A stretch of DNA of 45,949 nt, from contig JAFGCQ010000006.1 of NCBI GenBank assembly GCA_016932555.1, positions 1 to 45,949 of the forward strand. The letters run 5' to 3'. Below, one piece after another: positions 1 through 9,939 of the stretch (the first letter of the stretch is position 1; every line of letters starts with the position of its first letter). The stretch comes from Candidatus Zambryskiibacteriota bacterium (GTDB lineage Bacteria > Patescibacteriota > Minisyncoccia > Phycocordibacterales > WO2-35-19). The notes under the pieces are model-generated. The model saw only the letters and a list, made by a program, of their open reading frames with translations, made no database searches and was not told the DNA's origin. Both the position numbers and the translations under genes were made by a program.

Positions 1-1
1 A

Positions 2-1201
2 AAGAATAAGCAAACAAAAAAACGTTTTTCCCAAAACGGAAAGAAAGCCAATAAAAAAAATCCTAAGAATAAAAGTAAAAAAAGAATTAAAGTTTTAAAT
101 TCGTCAAAATCTCGTCAAATAAGCAAAAAAACTCAATCCAAATTGGAAATGAAAAAAGAGCAATTAGTGATAAAAGGTAAAGAGCGAGGATTTATTACTT
201 TCGATGAAATACTCAAAGAATTTCCTACTATTGAAGATAACATTGCTCTTCTAGAAGAAATTTACGATGAATGCCACAAAGCCAGTATAGATATTCTGGA
301 GGGTGGTCGACTCCTTGAAGATTCAATAACCTTAAAAGTTAAAGATTATTTTAAAGATCCGAATGTTTATGATTCTATCCAGATGTATCTTAAAGAAATT
401 GGGCAACATTCTTTAATTTCTGGAGCTCAAGAAAAAGAATTAGCTAAAAGAATTTTAGCTGGAGATGAGGAAGCTCGAAATGTTTTAGCTCGAGCAAATT
501 TGCGTTTAGTGGTTTCTATCGCTAAAAAATATGTAGGCCGTAGTGCTGATTTGACCCTACTTGACCTTATCCAAGAAGGCAACTTAGGGCTCTTTAAGGC
601 TGTAGATAAATTTGATTATACTAAAGGTTATAAATTTTCTACTTACGCCACTTGGTGGATTAGACAAGCTATTACTAGAGCTCTAGCTGATCAATCCAGA
701 ACTATCAGAGTACCGGTACATATGGTAGAAACTATAGCTAAATATAAACAAGTTGTTCGCCGTCTCTCTCAAGATCTTGGCCGAGATCCTCTACCAGAAG
801 AAATTGCGGTAGAAATGGGGCTTGAACCGGAAAAAATTTATATGATTGAAAAAATAGATCAAGGTACAATTTCTTTAGAGAGTCCGGTTGGCGGAGAAGA
901 GGAAGACACCAAATCTACTTTGGGCGATTTTGTGGCTGACGATAAAATCATTTCTTCTGATCAAGAATCAAATCGTCGCATTATCCGTGACCAGCTACAA
1001 GAAATACTAGCTGATTTACCACCAAAAGAGAAAAAAATCATTGAAATGAGAAATGGTTTAATTGATGGAGTTTATCATACTTTAGAAGATGTTGGTAAAG
1101 AATTTGGTGTCACCAGAGAACGTATTCGCCAGATTGAAGCTAAGGCTCTCGAAAAAATGCGCCAGCATGAAAAAATAAAACGTCTTCAGCATTTCTTTTA
1201 A
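2..1201 (+). CDS. rpoD: RNA polymerase sigma-70 factor (RpoD/SigA type); frame is open to the window edge with a Lys-rich N-terminal extension, so the 5' end is probably truncated by the window
   Basis: Sigma-70 regions 1.2-4 recognisable: DPVRxYLKEIG-like start (DSIQMYLKEIGQHSLIS), region 2 (FDYTKGYKFSTYATWWIRQAITRALADQSRTIRVPVHM), region 4 (GVTRERIRQIEAKALEKMR). Translation upstream of the listed Met is open and Lys-rich back to nt 2. Confidence 0.93.
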   Translation, partial: KNKQTKKRFSQNGKKANKKNPKNKSKKRIKVLNSSKSRQISKKTQSKLEMKKEQLVIKGKERGFITFDEILKEFPTIEDNIALLEEIYDECHKASIDILEGGRLLEDSITLKVKDYFKDPNVYDSIQMYLKEIGQHSLISGAQEKELAKRILAGDEEARNVLARANLRLVVSIAKKYVGRSADLTLLDLIQEGNLGLFKAVDKFDYTKGYKFSTYATWWIRQAITRALADQSRTIRVPVHMVETIAKYKQVVRRLSQDLGRDPLPEEIAVEMGLEPEKIYMIEKIDQGTISLESPVGGEEEDTKSTLGDFVADDKIISSDQESNRRIIRDQLQEILADLPPKEKKIIEMRNGLIDGVYHTLEDVGKEFGVTRERIRQIEAKALEKMRQHEKIKRLQHFF

Positions 1202-1240
1202 AACACCGATTTTTCATAAAAAATGTATCATCTAAGGTTA

Positions 1241-1257
1241 ACAAGGGGCGCCCTTGT
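1241..1257 (+). repeat. REP-like palindrome copy 1 (ACAAGGGGCGCCCTTGT), upstream of the RAYT gene
   Basis: Inverted repeat CAAGGG-GCG-CCCTTG; part of a 22-bp direct repeat GTTA(A/G)CAAGGGGCGCCCTTGTA shared with 1950-1971. Confidence 0.8.
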
Positions 1258-1285
1258 ATTTTAGGAGTTATGATATAATCTAAAT

Positions 1286-1939
1286 ATGAAAAACAGAGAT
1301 TATAAAAATTTTTCAATAGGAGAAATTTATCACGTTTACAATAGGGGGGTTAATAAGGAAAAAATATTTTTAACTCAAAAAGATTATAATGTTTTTTTAC
1401 AAAGACTTAAAGAAAATCTCTTCCCCCATCTTGTAGACAATAAAAAATTGCTGTGGTCAAAGAGACGAAGAAAAATTCTTCCACCCAATTCCTTTGATCT
1501 TATTGCATACTGCTTGATGCCAAACCATTTTCATTTGCTTATACAACAAAAGACTGAACTATCTATAACAAAACTCTTATCAAAAATATGCACCAGTTAT
1601 TCTATGTGTTTTAACAGAGTAAATAAAAGAGTAGGAACGATATTTCAAGATAGATTTAAAGCAATTTTAATAGAAAACAATGAACAATTATTGTGGACTT
1701 CATACTATATTCACAAAAATCCTATTGAGGCAAAATTAGTTAAAGACTTAAATGATTACAGATGGAGCAGTTATAAAGAATATTTTAATTCAGATAAAAA
1801 CTTATTTGATAAATTATGCAATAAAAAAATTATTTTGGAACAATTTAATTCAGAGGAAAAATATTTAAAATATTTTCAAGATAAAGAAGAATTAATAGCG
1901 TCTTTTAAAGATTTATATTTTGATTTTGAAGAAGAATAA
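1286..1939 (+). mobile_element. REP-associated tyrosine transposase (RAYT / Y1 transposase, IS200-like)
   Basis: YHVYNRGVNKEKIF start, HxH motif in YCLMPNHFHLLIQQ, candidate catalytic Tyr in YYIHKNPIEAKLV, WSSYKEY; flanked by palindromes. Confidence 0.9.
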
Positions 1940-1953
1940 CAATTAGCAAGTTA

Positions 1954-1970
1954 GCAAGGGGCGCCCTTGT
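1954..1970 (+). repeat. REP-like palindrome copy 2 (GCAAGGGGCGCCCTTGT), downstream of the RAYT gene
   Basis: Same orientation and near-identical to copy 1. Confidence 0.8.
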
Positions 1971-2050
1971 AGTTTTGGATTTTTTGACTTTTAAAGAGAA
2001 ATATATTAAATTTGGGGTAGAAATAAATTCTGAATAAGGGAGGTTAAAAA

Positions 2051-2242
2051 ATGAAGGACAAAACAGTTCCCGAAACCCAAAAAGCCAGATTATGCGCGGA
2101 AGGACTTATAAGAATCCTGATAAGAGGATTTCTCACCAGGAAACAACTGTTTTCTGAAATCAGAAAACAGGTAGACATAATGGAAGCTGCAGCAGAAGAC
2201 CTTGAAGAAGATGAGGACAAGGTCAAAACAGTGGGAGGCTGA
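2051..2242 (+). CDS. Hypothetical small protein, 63 aa
   Basis: Good SD (AAGGGAGG) at about 7 nt before ATG; followed by a terminator. Confidence 0.6.
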   Translation: MKDKTVPETQKARLCAEGLIRILIRGFLTRKQLFSEIRKQVDIMEAAAEDLEEDEDKVKTVGG

Positions 2243-2261
2243 AATGATCTTGTTATTTTTT

Positions 2262-2295
2262 AAGGGGCGGGAATGGAAACTCTCGCCCTTTTTAT
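2262..2295 (+). terminator. Rho-independent terminator
   Basis: AAGGGGCGGGA...TCTCGCCCTT followed by TTT, one-nt bulge in the stem. Confidence 0.7.
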
Positions 2296-2315
2296 ATTTA
2301 TGCTAATCTTATTTT

Positions 2316-5285
2316 ATGAAATCGACAGAATTTGAAAAGCAGTATAAAAAACTAAATCCGAAACAAAAAGAAGCGGTAAATACTATAGAGGGACCGGTTA
2401 TGGTTATTGCCGGCCCAGGAACCGGTAAAACCACTATTTTAACTTTACGTATTGCTAATATCTTACTCAAAACCGACACTAAGCCAGAAAATATTTTAGC
2501 ACTGACCTTTACTAACTCAGGTGTATCGGCAATAAGAAAAAATTTAATTGAATACATGGGTGATGATGCTTATCGTGTCAATATTTTTACTTTCCACGCT
2601 TTTGCCGAAAATATTATCAAAGAATTTTCTTTCTATTTTAAAGAACTAGAATCTTCAAAAATTATAAGCGATTTGGAAAAATTGGAAATCCTTGAAGAGA
2701 TAATGGGGAATGGAAAATTTAAAGAAATTATCTCTAAAAATGATTTATTCAGTTCGCTTTCTCAAATTAAAAAGGCAATCAATTCCATTAAAAAAGAAGG
2801 TCTCAATCCTGAAGAATTTGAATCCAAGATCCCAAAATGGGAAAAAGATCTTTGGGTAGACGAAAATCTTTTTTATAAGAAAAAATTTGGAAAATACAGC
2901 GCAGGAGATATGAAACCAGCTGAAAAAGAAAAACTGAATAAAAAGATTGCCAAAACCAAAGAAATTGCCAAGGTTTTTCGAGAATATCAAAAAAAAATAA
3001 AAGAAAAGAGCTTTTATGATTTTGACGATATGATTTTAAACACTTTAAAAGAACTTGAAAAAAACCAAAACTTAAAACTTGATTTACAAGAACAATACCA
3101 ATATTTGCTTATCGATGAACACCAAGACACTAATGACGGACAAAATCGATTGATCGAACTTTTAACAGATGCCGAACATTTGAACGGCAAGCCTAATTTG
3201 TTCACCGTAGGTGATGAAAAACAATCAATTTATCGATTCCAGGGAGCTAGTGAAAAAACTTTTAGACATTTTAATGAAATTTATGAAGAAGTAGAGATTA
3301 TAAATTTGGAAGACAATTACCGGTCTACTCAGAATATTTTGGATTCTTCGCATAGCTTGATTGAATATACTATAGATAAACCTGAAAAACTTAAGGCTTG
3401 CAATAAATCGAATGATAAAAAAATAAATTACCTGGAATTTTCAAACTATAAATTTGAATTATTGTATATCGCAGAAATCATAAAGAATAAAATCGAAAAA
3501 GAAAAAATTAATCCTAAAGAAATTGCCGTCATTTATCGATCCAATAGGCAAGTTAATGATCTTAAAAATATTCTAGACCAAAAAAATATTCCTTTTACTG
3601 TTATTTCAAAGGAATATTTGCTTGAAGACCCTAATATAAATAACCTTATTTCAATATTAAAAGTTATAAATAATCCTAAAGATAATTATCATTTAGCAAA
3701 ATCTCTTTTGGTAAATTTCTTGAAATTGGATTCATATAAAGTGGTAGATATTCTAAACAAATTCAATAAAAAAAACCGAGGCGAAGACAAAGTTTTATTT
3801 GATTTTATCGTTGGACAAAAAGAATTTAAAGATTTTGTCTCTAAGATAAAATCTCTGAAAACAAAATCAGCCAATGTAAATTTTGATCAGTTCTTCAAAG
3901 AATTCTTGAGTGAATCGAGATACCTTGACTATATGCTTGAAAGTCCCGATAGTCGATATCAGCTCATCAAAATTGATAAGCTTTTTGATGAAATTAAGAG
4001 ACAAATTCAAAATAAAAAAGGTTATTCTCTAGATGATTTTATAAAATTTATTAATTTATATAAAAAATATAATTTGGATATCGAAACTAAAGATCCGGAA
4101 GTAATGGAAGGAATCCAGCTTATGACTGCCCACCGATCAAAAGGTTTAGAATTTGAGTATGTTTTCATTGTAAACGCTACAAGAAAAAGTTGGGAAAAGA
4201 GCCGCGGATTTGGCAGTATTGTACTGCCAATAGACAACTATAAAGGCAATCTTGACGACGAAAGGCGACTTTTTTATGTATCAATGACCAGAGCTAAGAA
4301 AGAGCTTTATATAACCAGTTCACTTACCGACTGGGAAGGAAAATTACAAGATAAAAGCCAGTTCATAACCGAAATCAAGAAAAATCTTATAAAAAATACA
4401 AATACGGACGAATTTGAAAAGAAAAATATTGATAATTTGTATTTGTTTATCAAAAAAACAGACACAAATAAAAGTTTGTTTGACAAAAAATATTTAAAAA
4501 ATTTGTTTTTCGAAAAAAATCTTAATGTTACTGCTCTTAATAATTATTTAGAGTGCCCAAACAAATATCTCTTTAGAAATTTGATTCAGTTGCCAAGTGA
4601 ATATTCTCCCATTTTACTTTACGGCAATTTAATTCATGACAGTTTGGAAAAATTTTTTGAAGAGAGTAAAAATAATAAAAAAATTTCAAGCAAGAAAGAG
4701 CTTGTTAGAATTTTTAAAGAATTGATTGAAAGATCGAGCTTTTATGGTAAAGAGTATGAGAGATATCTGGGGAGAGGAATAGAAACTTTGGGAGAGTATC
4801 ATAACTATTATCATAAAAATTGGACTCTAGAAATAGAGAACGAAAAATATATAAGACGTGATTTTGAGCTTGGTGGAGGAAAGAAAATAAACATAAGCGG
4901 CCGTTTGGATAAAATAGAATTTTTGGATTCCAATCTGGAAGGTAGAATAAATATAGTAGATTACAAAACCGGCAGACCCTTTAGTGATAAAACCAAAAAA
5001 CAAGAAAAAGAAAACTTAAAAAGGCAGCTCGTTTTCTATTACATTCTTTACGAAAATTTCGCCGACAATAAATTCACCATAAATCAAGCTATTTTAGACT
5101 TTGTTGAAAAAAACAAAAATGGCCAATTTGAGCAATACAGCGTTCCAATTGGAGATAAGGAAATAAAAGAAGTAAAAAACGAGATAAGACAGATGGCGCA
5201 AGAAGTTTTAAGCGGCGATTTTCTAGACCTCGGCTGCAATAAAAAAGACTGCCAATACTGCACTTACCGAAAATTAATTCTCTAA
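2316..5285 (+). CDS. UvrD/PcrA-like superfamily 1 helicase with C-terminal PD-(D/E)XK (AddB/RecB-like) nuclease domain and Cys cluster
   Basis: Walker A GPGTGKTT, LLIDEHQDT, VGDEKQSIYRFQGA, VSMTRAKKELYITSS; C-terminal LECPNKYLFRN, NIVDYKTG, CNKKDCQYC. Confidence 0.92.
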   Translation: MKSTEFEKQYKKLNPKQKEAVNTIEGPVMVIAGPGTGKTTILTLRIANILLKTDTKPENILALTFTNSGVSAIRKNLIEYMGDDAYRVNIFTFHAFAENIIKEFSFYFKELESSKIISDLEKLEILEEIMGNGKFKEIISKNDLFSSLSQIKKAINSIKKEGLNPEEFESKIPKWEKDLWVDENLFYKKKFGKYSAGDMKPAEKEKLNKKIAKTKEIAKVFREYQKKIKEKSFYDFDDMILNTLKELEKNQNLKLDLQEQYQYLLIDEHQDTNDGQNRLIELLTDAEHLNGKPNLFTVGDEKQSIYRFQGASEKTFRHFNEIYEEVEIINLEDNYRSTQNILDSSHSLIEYTIDKPEKLKACNKSNDKKINYLEFSNYKFELLYIAEIIKNKIEKEKINPKEIAVIYRSNRQVNDLKNILDQKNIPFTVISKEYLLEDPNINNLISILKVINNPKDNYHLAKSLLVNFLKLDSYKVVDILNKFNKKNRGEDKVLFDFIVGQKEFKDFVSKIKSLKTKSANVNFDQFFKEFLSESRYLDYMLESPDSRYQLIKIDKLFDEIKRQIQNKKGYSLDDFIKFINLYKKYNLDIETKDPEVMEGIQLMTAHRSKGLEFEYVFIVNATRKSWEKSRGFGSIVLPIDNYKGNLDDERRLFYVSMTRAKKELYITSSLTDWEGKLQDKSQFITEIKKNLIKNTNTDEFEKKNIDNLYLFIKKTDTNKSLFDKKYLKNLFFEKNLNVTALNNYLECPNKYLFRNLIQLPSEYSPILLYGNLIHDSLEKFFEESKNNKKISSKKELVRIFKELIERSSFYGKEYERYLGRGIETLGEYHNYYHKNWTLEIENEKYIRRDFELGGGKKINISGRLDKIEFLDSNLEGRINIVDYKTGRPFSDKTKKQEKENLKRQLVFYYILYENFADNKFTINQAILDFVEKNKNGQFEQYSVPIGDKEIKEVKNEIRQMAQEVLSGDFLDLGCNKKDCQYCTYRKLIL

Positions 5286-5969
5286 AATCATATCAATAGC
5301 AGATTTGACTTGAGAATATGGGTAAGCACCCGGTAGTTCATAATGTTCGCCGTTTTTAGTATCTACAATTACGTTGTAAGGAGTGCCCCCAACGCTTAAT
5401 TTCTGACCGCTCTGGAAATCAGCTTCTACTTCTGAAACCAACTCCTCGCTTTCAAGACAAGCATTGAAATCAATTGATGAAAGGCCTATTTGAGTAGCAA
5501 TGTTGATTAATTCTTTTGGATCAAGTCCATCATTAGAAGGAGTTATCTCGTAAAGTTTATTTATGTATTCCCAAAATTTACTATTACCGCCCAACTTATC
5601 AGCGCATTCAGTAGCTAGAGCTTCATTAAAAGCTTTGGAGTGCAGTTGTTCAAGTGGAAAATGTCGATATACCCAAGCTACCTCTCCTTCTTTGCCGTAT
5701 TCCTGCATTATTGAGTTCATAGTAACATGAAAATTCTTGCAAAACGGACATTCAGTATCAGAATATTCAATTACTAAAATTCGAGCATTAGCACTACCCA
5801 AAATATGATCATTAGCATTAAGAGACAAAATTGATGCAGCAGTGTTTTGAGCTGATTCTAATAGATTTGGTTGGTTGTCATTGTTAATTTTACCGTTTAG
5901 GTAGATCCCTCCGGCAATCAAAAGAGCTGCTAAGATAATCGCAACAGGTAATGAAAATTTTTCAGGCAT
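5274..5969 (-). CDS. DsbA-like thioredoxin-domain protein, N-terminal membrane anchor
   Basis: N-terminal hydrophobic helix, YSDTECPFCKNFH (CxxC) and cis-Pro region GGTPYNVIVD. Confidence 0.85.
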   Translation of the reverse strand: MPEKFSLPVAIILAALLIAGGIYLNGKINNDNQPNLLESAQNTAASILSLNANDHILGSANARILVIEYSDTECPFCKNFHVTMNSIMQEYGKEGEVAWVYRHFPLEQLHSKAFNEALATECADKLGGNSKFWEYINKLYEITPSNDGLDPKELINIATQIGLSSIDFNACLESEELVSEVEADFQSGQKLSVGGTPYNVIVDTKNGEHYELPGAYPYSQVKSAIDMILEN

Positions 5970-6013
5970 ATTTTTATATTAATTACAATATCGATATTAT
6001 AGCATAACCTTTA

Positions 6014-6592
6014 TTAAAAAGGCAGAGTTCTATTTAAGGTAGCGGATTCTGGGGTTTTCCCCCAATCAGAAACATCTAATTTAACTTCATTCAAATTCGG
6101 TCCTTCTTTAAAGATAAGTTTACTTTCTTTAAGAGCATACTCGTAGATATCTTTAGTCAGGCGTACATCATTAAGGCAATATCTCTTAACTTTTTCAATT
6201 TCGCCATTACGCCACCATTTTATGGCATCAAGTCCATGGCCGCTTTTGTTTGCCCCGAGCGTACCTTCGGCAATTTGATCTAACTTCATTCGGCGGCCTG
6301 CAGATTTGTACATTTCTTTTAAAATATCTACACTCTTTAATTTCAAAAGATCACCAGGATAATATTTATTTAAAAGAGGAATATCAAAATGATCTCCATT
6401 AAAGGTAATGAGTATTTGAGCATTTTCTATAATTGGCCAGAGTTTATTAAACTCTTCTACTAAAAAAGCTTTATATTTATCATTAGCGTAATCATAAACA
6501 CCTACTACCGATATATCCAAACTGGCTGGGTTATTTGATCCAATATCTTGGAAAGTATTTGAAGTTTCAATATCAAAAACTATTTTGTTCAT
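6014..6592 (-). CDS. Predicted 3'-5' exonuclease (RNase H-like fold, YprB/PolB-exo related)
   Basis: MNKIVFDIETSNTF, LITFNGDHFDIPLL, YCLNDVRLTKDIYEYA. Start chosen at the internal Met. Confidence 0.75.
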   Translation of the reverse strand: MNKIVFDIETSNTFQDIGSNNPASLDISVVGVYDYANDKYKAFLVEEFNKLWPIIENAQILITFNGDHFDIPLLNKYYPGDLLKLKSVDILKEMYKSAGRRMKLDQIAEGTLGANKSGHGLDAIKWWRNGEIEKVKRYCLNDVRLTKDIYEYALKESKLIFKEGPNLNEVKLDVSDWGKTPESATLNRTLPF

Positions 6593-6695
6593 AATATTTA
6601 AGTATAACAAACACAAAAATTAAAGTAATTTGACAATATTGATATTTATGATAATATATGAAAAGTAAAATGCTCTTTGAGAAAGGAAAATCACT

Positions 6696-7397
6696 ATGAA
6701 AGAAGTAATGAGAGATCATTTCGAAGAATGTCTCGAAGATTTTTGTAAGCGTGTTATCAAGATCGCGCCACCAGGGACTCGGGCTCGAAATGATATTTTG
6801 CTGCCTCTTACCCGTTTTTGTAAAGTAGATTTTCAAACTTTTAGAAAATGGGCAACAGGGCGAGCATCTCCAACAGGAGAAATCAGGGTGAGACTTATGT
6901 GTTATTTAAGTCTACATGGTTACAAAATCATCGAATTTGAAAATCTACCTGCATTTTTGAAGGGGGTTTTTGAAATTATCGGATTCAACCTGCTTTCAGC
7001 AAAAGAAGTTGCTGGAATAGTGGGTTATACCAAAACTTCCTCTTTATTTGACGTTTTGTTCGGAAAACAAAACATAAGTAAAGCCAAGAAGTTTATAATG
7101 TGGAATCTCTGGAAAGTACACAAAGATACATTGGAAGAAATGTTTGATGAATCTGTTTCCGTGTGCCTTGATATTTCCAGGGAGGTTTCTTATTCAGAAA
7201 CAAAAAATGTGTCTCCGATTTACTCTTCAATTCTCCTGTCTATGCAAGGCTTGGTCGTCGCTCTAGATAGCGGCATTTTCTCAAATCTATCTAAAAAAGA
7301 AATCGATTATTTGAGAAGCGCTGAAGGAAAGTCGGTTATACAAAGGCTTTCTAATCATCTAAAATCAATCGAGATCAGTTATCTGAAGGAGGATTGA
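6696..7397 (+). CDS. Hypothetical protein, possible HTH-type DNA-binding protein, first gene of a ParB-like operon
   Basis: 233 aa ORF with SD-like GAAAGGAAA and upstream TTGACA box; helix-rich N-terminal half (FCKVDFQTFRKWATGRASPTGEIRVRL). Confidence 0.6.
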   Translation: MKEVMRDHFEECLEDFCKRVIKIAPPGTRARNDILLPLTRFCKVDFQTFRKWATGRASPTGEIRVRLMCYLSLHGYKIIEFENLPAFLKGVFEIIGFNLLSAKEVAGIVGYTKTSSLFDVLFGKQNISKAKKFIMWNLWKVHKDTLEEMFDESVSVCLDISREVSYSETKNVSPIYSSILLSMQGLVVALDSGIFSNLSKKEIDYLRSAEGKSVIQRLSNHLKSIEISYLKED

Positions 7398-7399
7398 TT

Positions 7400-7642
7400 A
7401 TGGAAGATAAAAATTACCAAGCAATAGTTGAAAAAGTAATTTCCGGCAGGCATGGAGAATATTGTCATACCCGTTCGAAAGAATTGGGTTCCGTCACTTT
7501 TTCCTTGGATGTCTGGCAAGAAAAAATAAAGCCAGAACCGGGAACTTATGTCATGCTTTCACAGGTGTTCAAGAAGCGCGCTGGTTGGCGTGCCGCCAGT
7601 GCAAGGTTTTTACAGCCGTCCGATGAGACGAGAGAGGACTAA
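7400..7642 (+). CDS. Hypothetical small protein, second gene of the operon
   Basis: SD AAGGAGG lies inside the end of the upstream gene; start assigned to ATG at 7400, 2 nt after the upstream stop. Confidence 0.55.
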   Translation: MEDKNYQAIVEKVISGRHGEYCHTRSKELGSVTFSLDVWQEKIKPEPGTYVMLSQVFKKRAGWRAASARFLQPSDETRED

Positions 7643-7645
7643 GCA

Positions 7646-8437
7646 ATGAGAACATTAGGAACTGAGAAAGTAAAACTCGCGGATTTAAATACTAATCTTT
7701 TTGTCCGCGAAGAGTTGGACCAGGATCATGTTTTATACCTGGCCGAGCTCATCCAGAATGGAGTGGCTCTTCCACCCATCGAAATCACAAAAGATTATGA
7801 TGTGGTTGAGGGCAGACATCGAATTGAAGCTTTTGAACTCAACAGCATAAAAAATGTTGAGGCTAAAATCTTATCTTTCTCCTCCGATAGTGAGATGATA
7901 GGATATGCGTACAAATCAAACGCCGGTGGTCACAAACCGCCCACGACAGCTGACACCGAACACACCGTGGCCCTCCTTATTAAAAATGGGGAGACCATAA
8001 AATGTATAGCGGAGATACTCGGATTACCACCTAGTTTGACCCGCAAATATGTCCGGACCATCAAGTCCAAGATTTCCAGGCAGAAGATCAACTCCGCAGT
8101 CAGTGCTGTTACTGAAGGTGGTTTGACAGCTCCCAAAGCAGCTGAGAAATATGGGATTGAGGTCGAAAAGCTCAAGGAAACACTGAGCGGCAAGCGCAAG
8201 AAACAGCGAACCAATGGCATTGCTGAAATTTTTACTTCGCTGACCACTAATTACAAGTCGGCAAGTCAGAAAAACGCCGCTATCTTCAAGAAACTTCGGG
8301 ATCAGTATGATGACGGCGACGTGAGCAAGAAGCAGATCCTGGAAGTTATAAAACGTATCAAGGATTTGCAGAAGAAGCATGTCAGATCCCTTGACCACTG
8401 GGAGAAGCGCTTCCTGGCCAAGTTTGAGAGTGATTAA
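7646..8437 (+). CDS. ParB/KorB-family protein (ParB N-terminal domain plus HTH)
   Basis: KVKLADLNTNLFVREELDQDHVLYLAELIQNGVALPPIEITKDYDVVEGRHRIEAF followed by HTH-like ILGLPPSLTRKYVRTIKS. Confidence 0.8.
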   Translation: MRTLGTEKVKLADLNTNLFVREELDQDHVLYLAELIQNGVALPPIEITKDYDVVEGRHRIEAFELNSIKNVEAKILSFSSDSEMIGYAYKSNAGGHKPPTTADTEHTVALLIKNGETIKCIAEILGLPPSLTRKYVRTIKSKISRQKINSAVSAVTEGGLTAPKAAEKYGIEVEKLKETLSGKRKKQRTNGIAEIFTSLTTNYKSASQKNAAIFKKLRDQYDDGDVSKKQILEVIKRIKDLQKKHVRSLDHWEKRFLAKFESD

Positions 8438-8448
8438 TCTTTCTCATC

Positions 8449-8480
8449 AAAATCGGGGTGCCAAGCACCCCGATTTTTTC
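8449..8480 (+). terminator. Terminator shared between the ParB operon and convergent hisS
   Basis: AAAATCGGGGTG-CCAAG-CACCCCGATTTTTT. Confidence 0.85.
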
Positions 8481-9768
8481 ATTTTAATATTTTGATAATC
8501 TCTTCCAGATTGCCGGGTTGTTCTTCTCGCGTCTCAGTGTTTCTCACGACAAAATTTTGATTTTCAAGCTCGTCTGGTCCGACTGTCATAACATAAGAAA
8601 TCTTTCTTCTATCTAAAGATTTGAGCTGATCACTCAATTTTTTGCCAGAAATATCAACTGCTGTGTTTATTTTGTTGCTTCTCAGAGTTTCCGCTATTTT
8701 ATAGACCTCTTTAATTGGTGTTTCTGGCGCTACGCAAATATAAAGATTAGTTCTGGATTTAAAATCAGGCAGTAAATTACGTGTCGTTAAAAAGTCTCTA
8801 ATAGTCACATCGCCCATACCAAAGCCAAAACCCGAAATTGACTGGCTCGAAAAAGAACCAACTAAATCATCAAAGCGGCCGCCACCAAACATGGCTCTCG
8901 GGTTTTCCTTATTGGTGTCAAAAACTTCAAAAACTATGCCAGTGTAATAATCAAAACCACGAGTTAAGGTTGGCTTGAATTTTAAGTTTGATATGCCAGC
9001 ATTTCTAAGATTATTAATAACTTGATTTAAGTATTTGGCACCAGCACTATCTTTCATTGTAGTTAAAAGACCTTCGCCAAAATAAATTGTCTCCATTAGT
9101 ATTTTTGCACTTTCATCTCCAATTAGAGAATTTAGAGCATGATTGAAATCCTTCTCTGTCATTTTTAATTTTTTATCAAGTAGACGATAAACAAATTGCT
9201 TTTTATCTTCATCTACTGAGGCTTTTTTCAAAACATCGTCGAGAAAAGCTCGGTTATTTATCCAGATTTCAAAATCCTTTTCTCCTGCACCAAATCTTTT
9301 CATTAAATCATAAGCAATAGAAATCACTTCTACTTCAGCCATAAAATCCAGATTGCCAAAAATATCCACATTAAGCTGCCAGTGTTCGCGCAAACGACCA
9401 CGTTGGGGCTTTTCATATCTAAAAAGATTGGGAATAGAATACCAGCGGATAGGCATCGGTAATTCTTGAATTCGAGCAGCGATCATACGAGCAGCGGTAG
9501 GGGTCATCTCAGGACGTAGAGCTACTTCGCGTCCGCCACGGTCTTTAAAAGAGTAAATCTGCTCATTAACAATTTCTTCGCTAGTCTTGGACTTATAAAG
9601 CTCCAAAGGCTCTAAAACAGAAGCGCCATATTCGTTATATCCCCAAGCTTCAGCTGTCTCTCTCATCACCTTAAAAATATAATTCTGAATAGTCTGATCT
9701 TCAGGATAAAAATCCCTGACTCCTTTGTAGCTTTCTGTAGATAATTTTTTCTTACTAATTCCAAACAT
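8479..9768 (-). CDS. hisS: Histidyl-tRNA synthetase
   Basis: Class II aaRS motifs: KGVRDFYPEDQ, ALRPEMTPTAARM, FRYEKPQRGRLREHWQLNVDIFG, TRGFDYYTGIVFEVF, GGGRFDDLVGSF, GFGFGMGD. Confidence 0.96.
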   Translation of the reverse strand: MFGISKKKLSTESYKGVRDFYPEDQTIQNYIFKVMRETAEAWGYNEYGASVLEPLELYKSKTSEEIVNEQIYSFKDRGGREVALRPEMTPTAARMIAARIQELPMPIRWYSIPNLFRYEKPQRGRLREHWQLNVDIFGNLDFMAEVEVISIAYDLMKRFGAGEKDFEIWINNRAFLDDVLKKASVDEDKKQFVYRLLDKKLKMTEKDFNHALNSLIGDESAKILMETIYFGEGLLTTMKDSAGAKYLNQVINNLRNAGISNLKFKPTLTRGFDYYTGIVFEVFDTNKENPRAMFGGGRFDDLVGSFSSQSISGFGFGMGDVTIRDFLTTRNLLPDFKSRTNLYICVAPETPIKEVYKIAETLRSNKINTAVDISGKKLSDQLKSLDRRKISYVMTVGPDELENQNFVVRNTETREEQPGNLEEIIKILK

Positions 9769-9792
9769 ATGTTTTTATTATAGCAAATTTTG

Positions 9793-9865
9793 TGGACCGT
9801 ATCGGATTTGAACCGATGACCTCCACATTGCAAATGTGGCGCTCTACCAACTAAGCTAACGGCCC
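9793..9865 (-). tRNA. tRNA-Ala (anticodon UGC)
   Basis: Minus strand GGGCCGT...CCACA-TTTGCAA-TGTGG...GGTTCAAATCC...ACGGTCC-A; G3:U70 identity pair. Confidence 0.95.
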
Positions 9866-9939
9866 AAATGACCCTTAAGTTTTATTTATAACATAAAATT
9901 GTCTTAAAAACAAAAAATATTTCATGCTAAAATGCTTAC

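Noticed and set aside
7930-8398. Minus-strand ORFs inside the ParB-like gene.
   Set aside because: Antisense shadow ORFs with no SD or recognisable domain.
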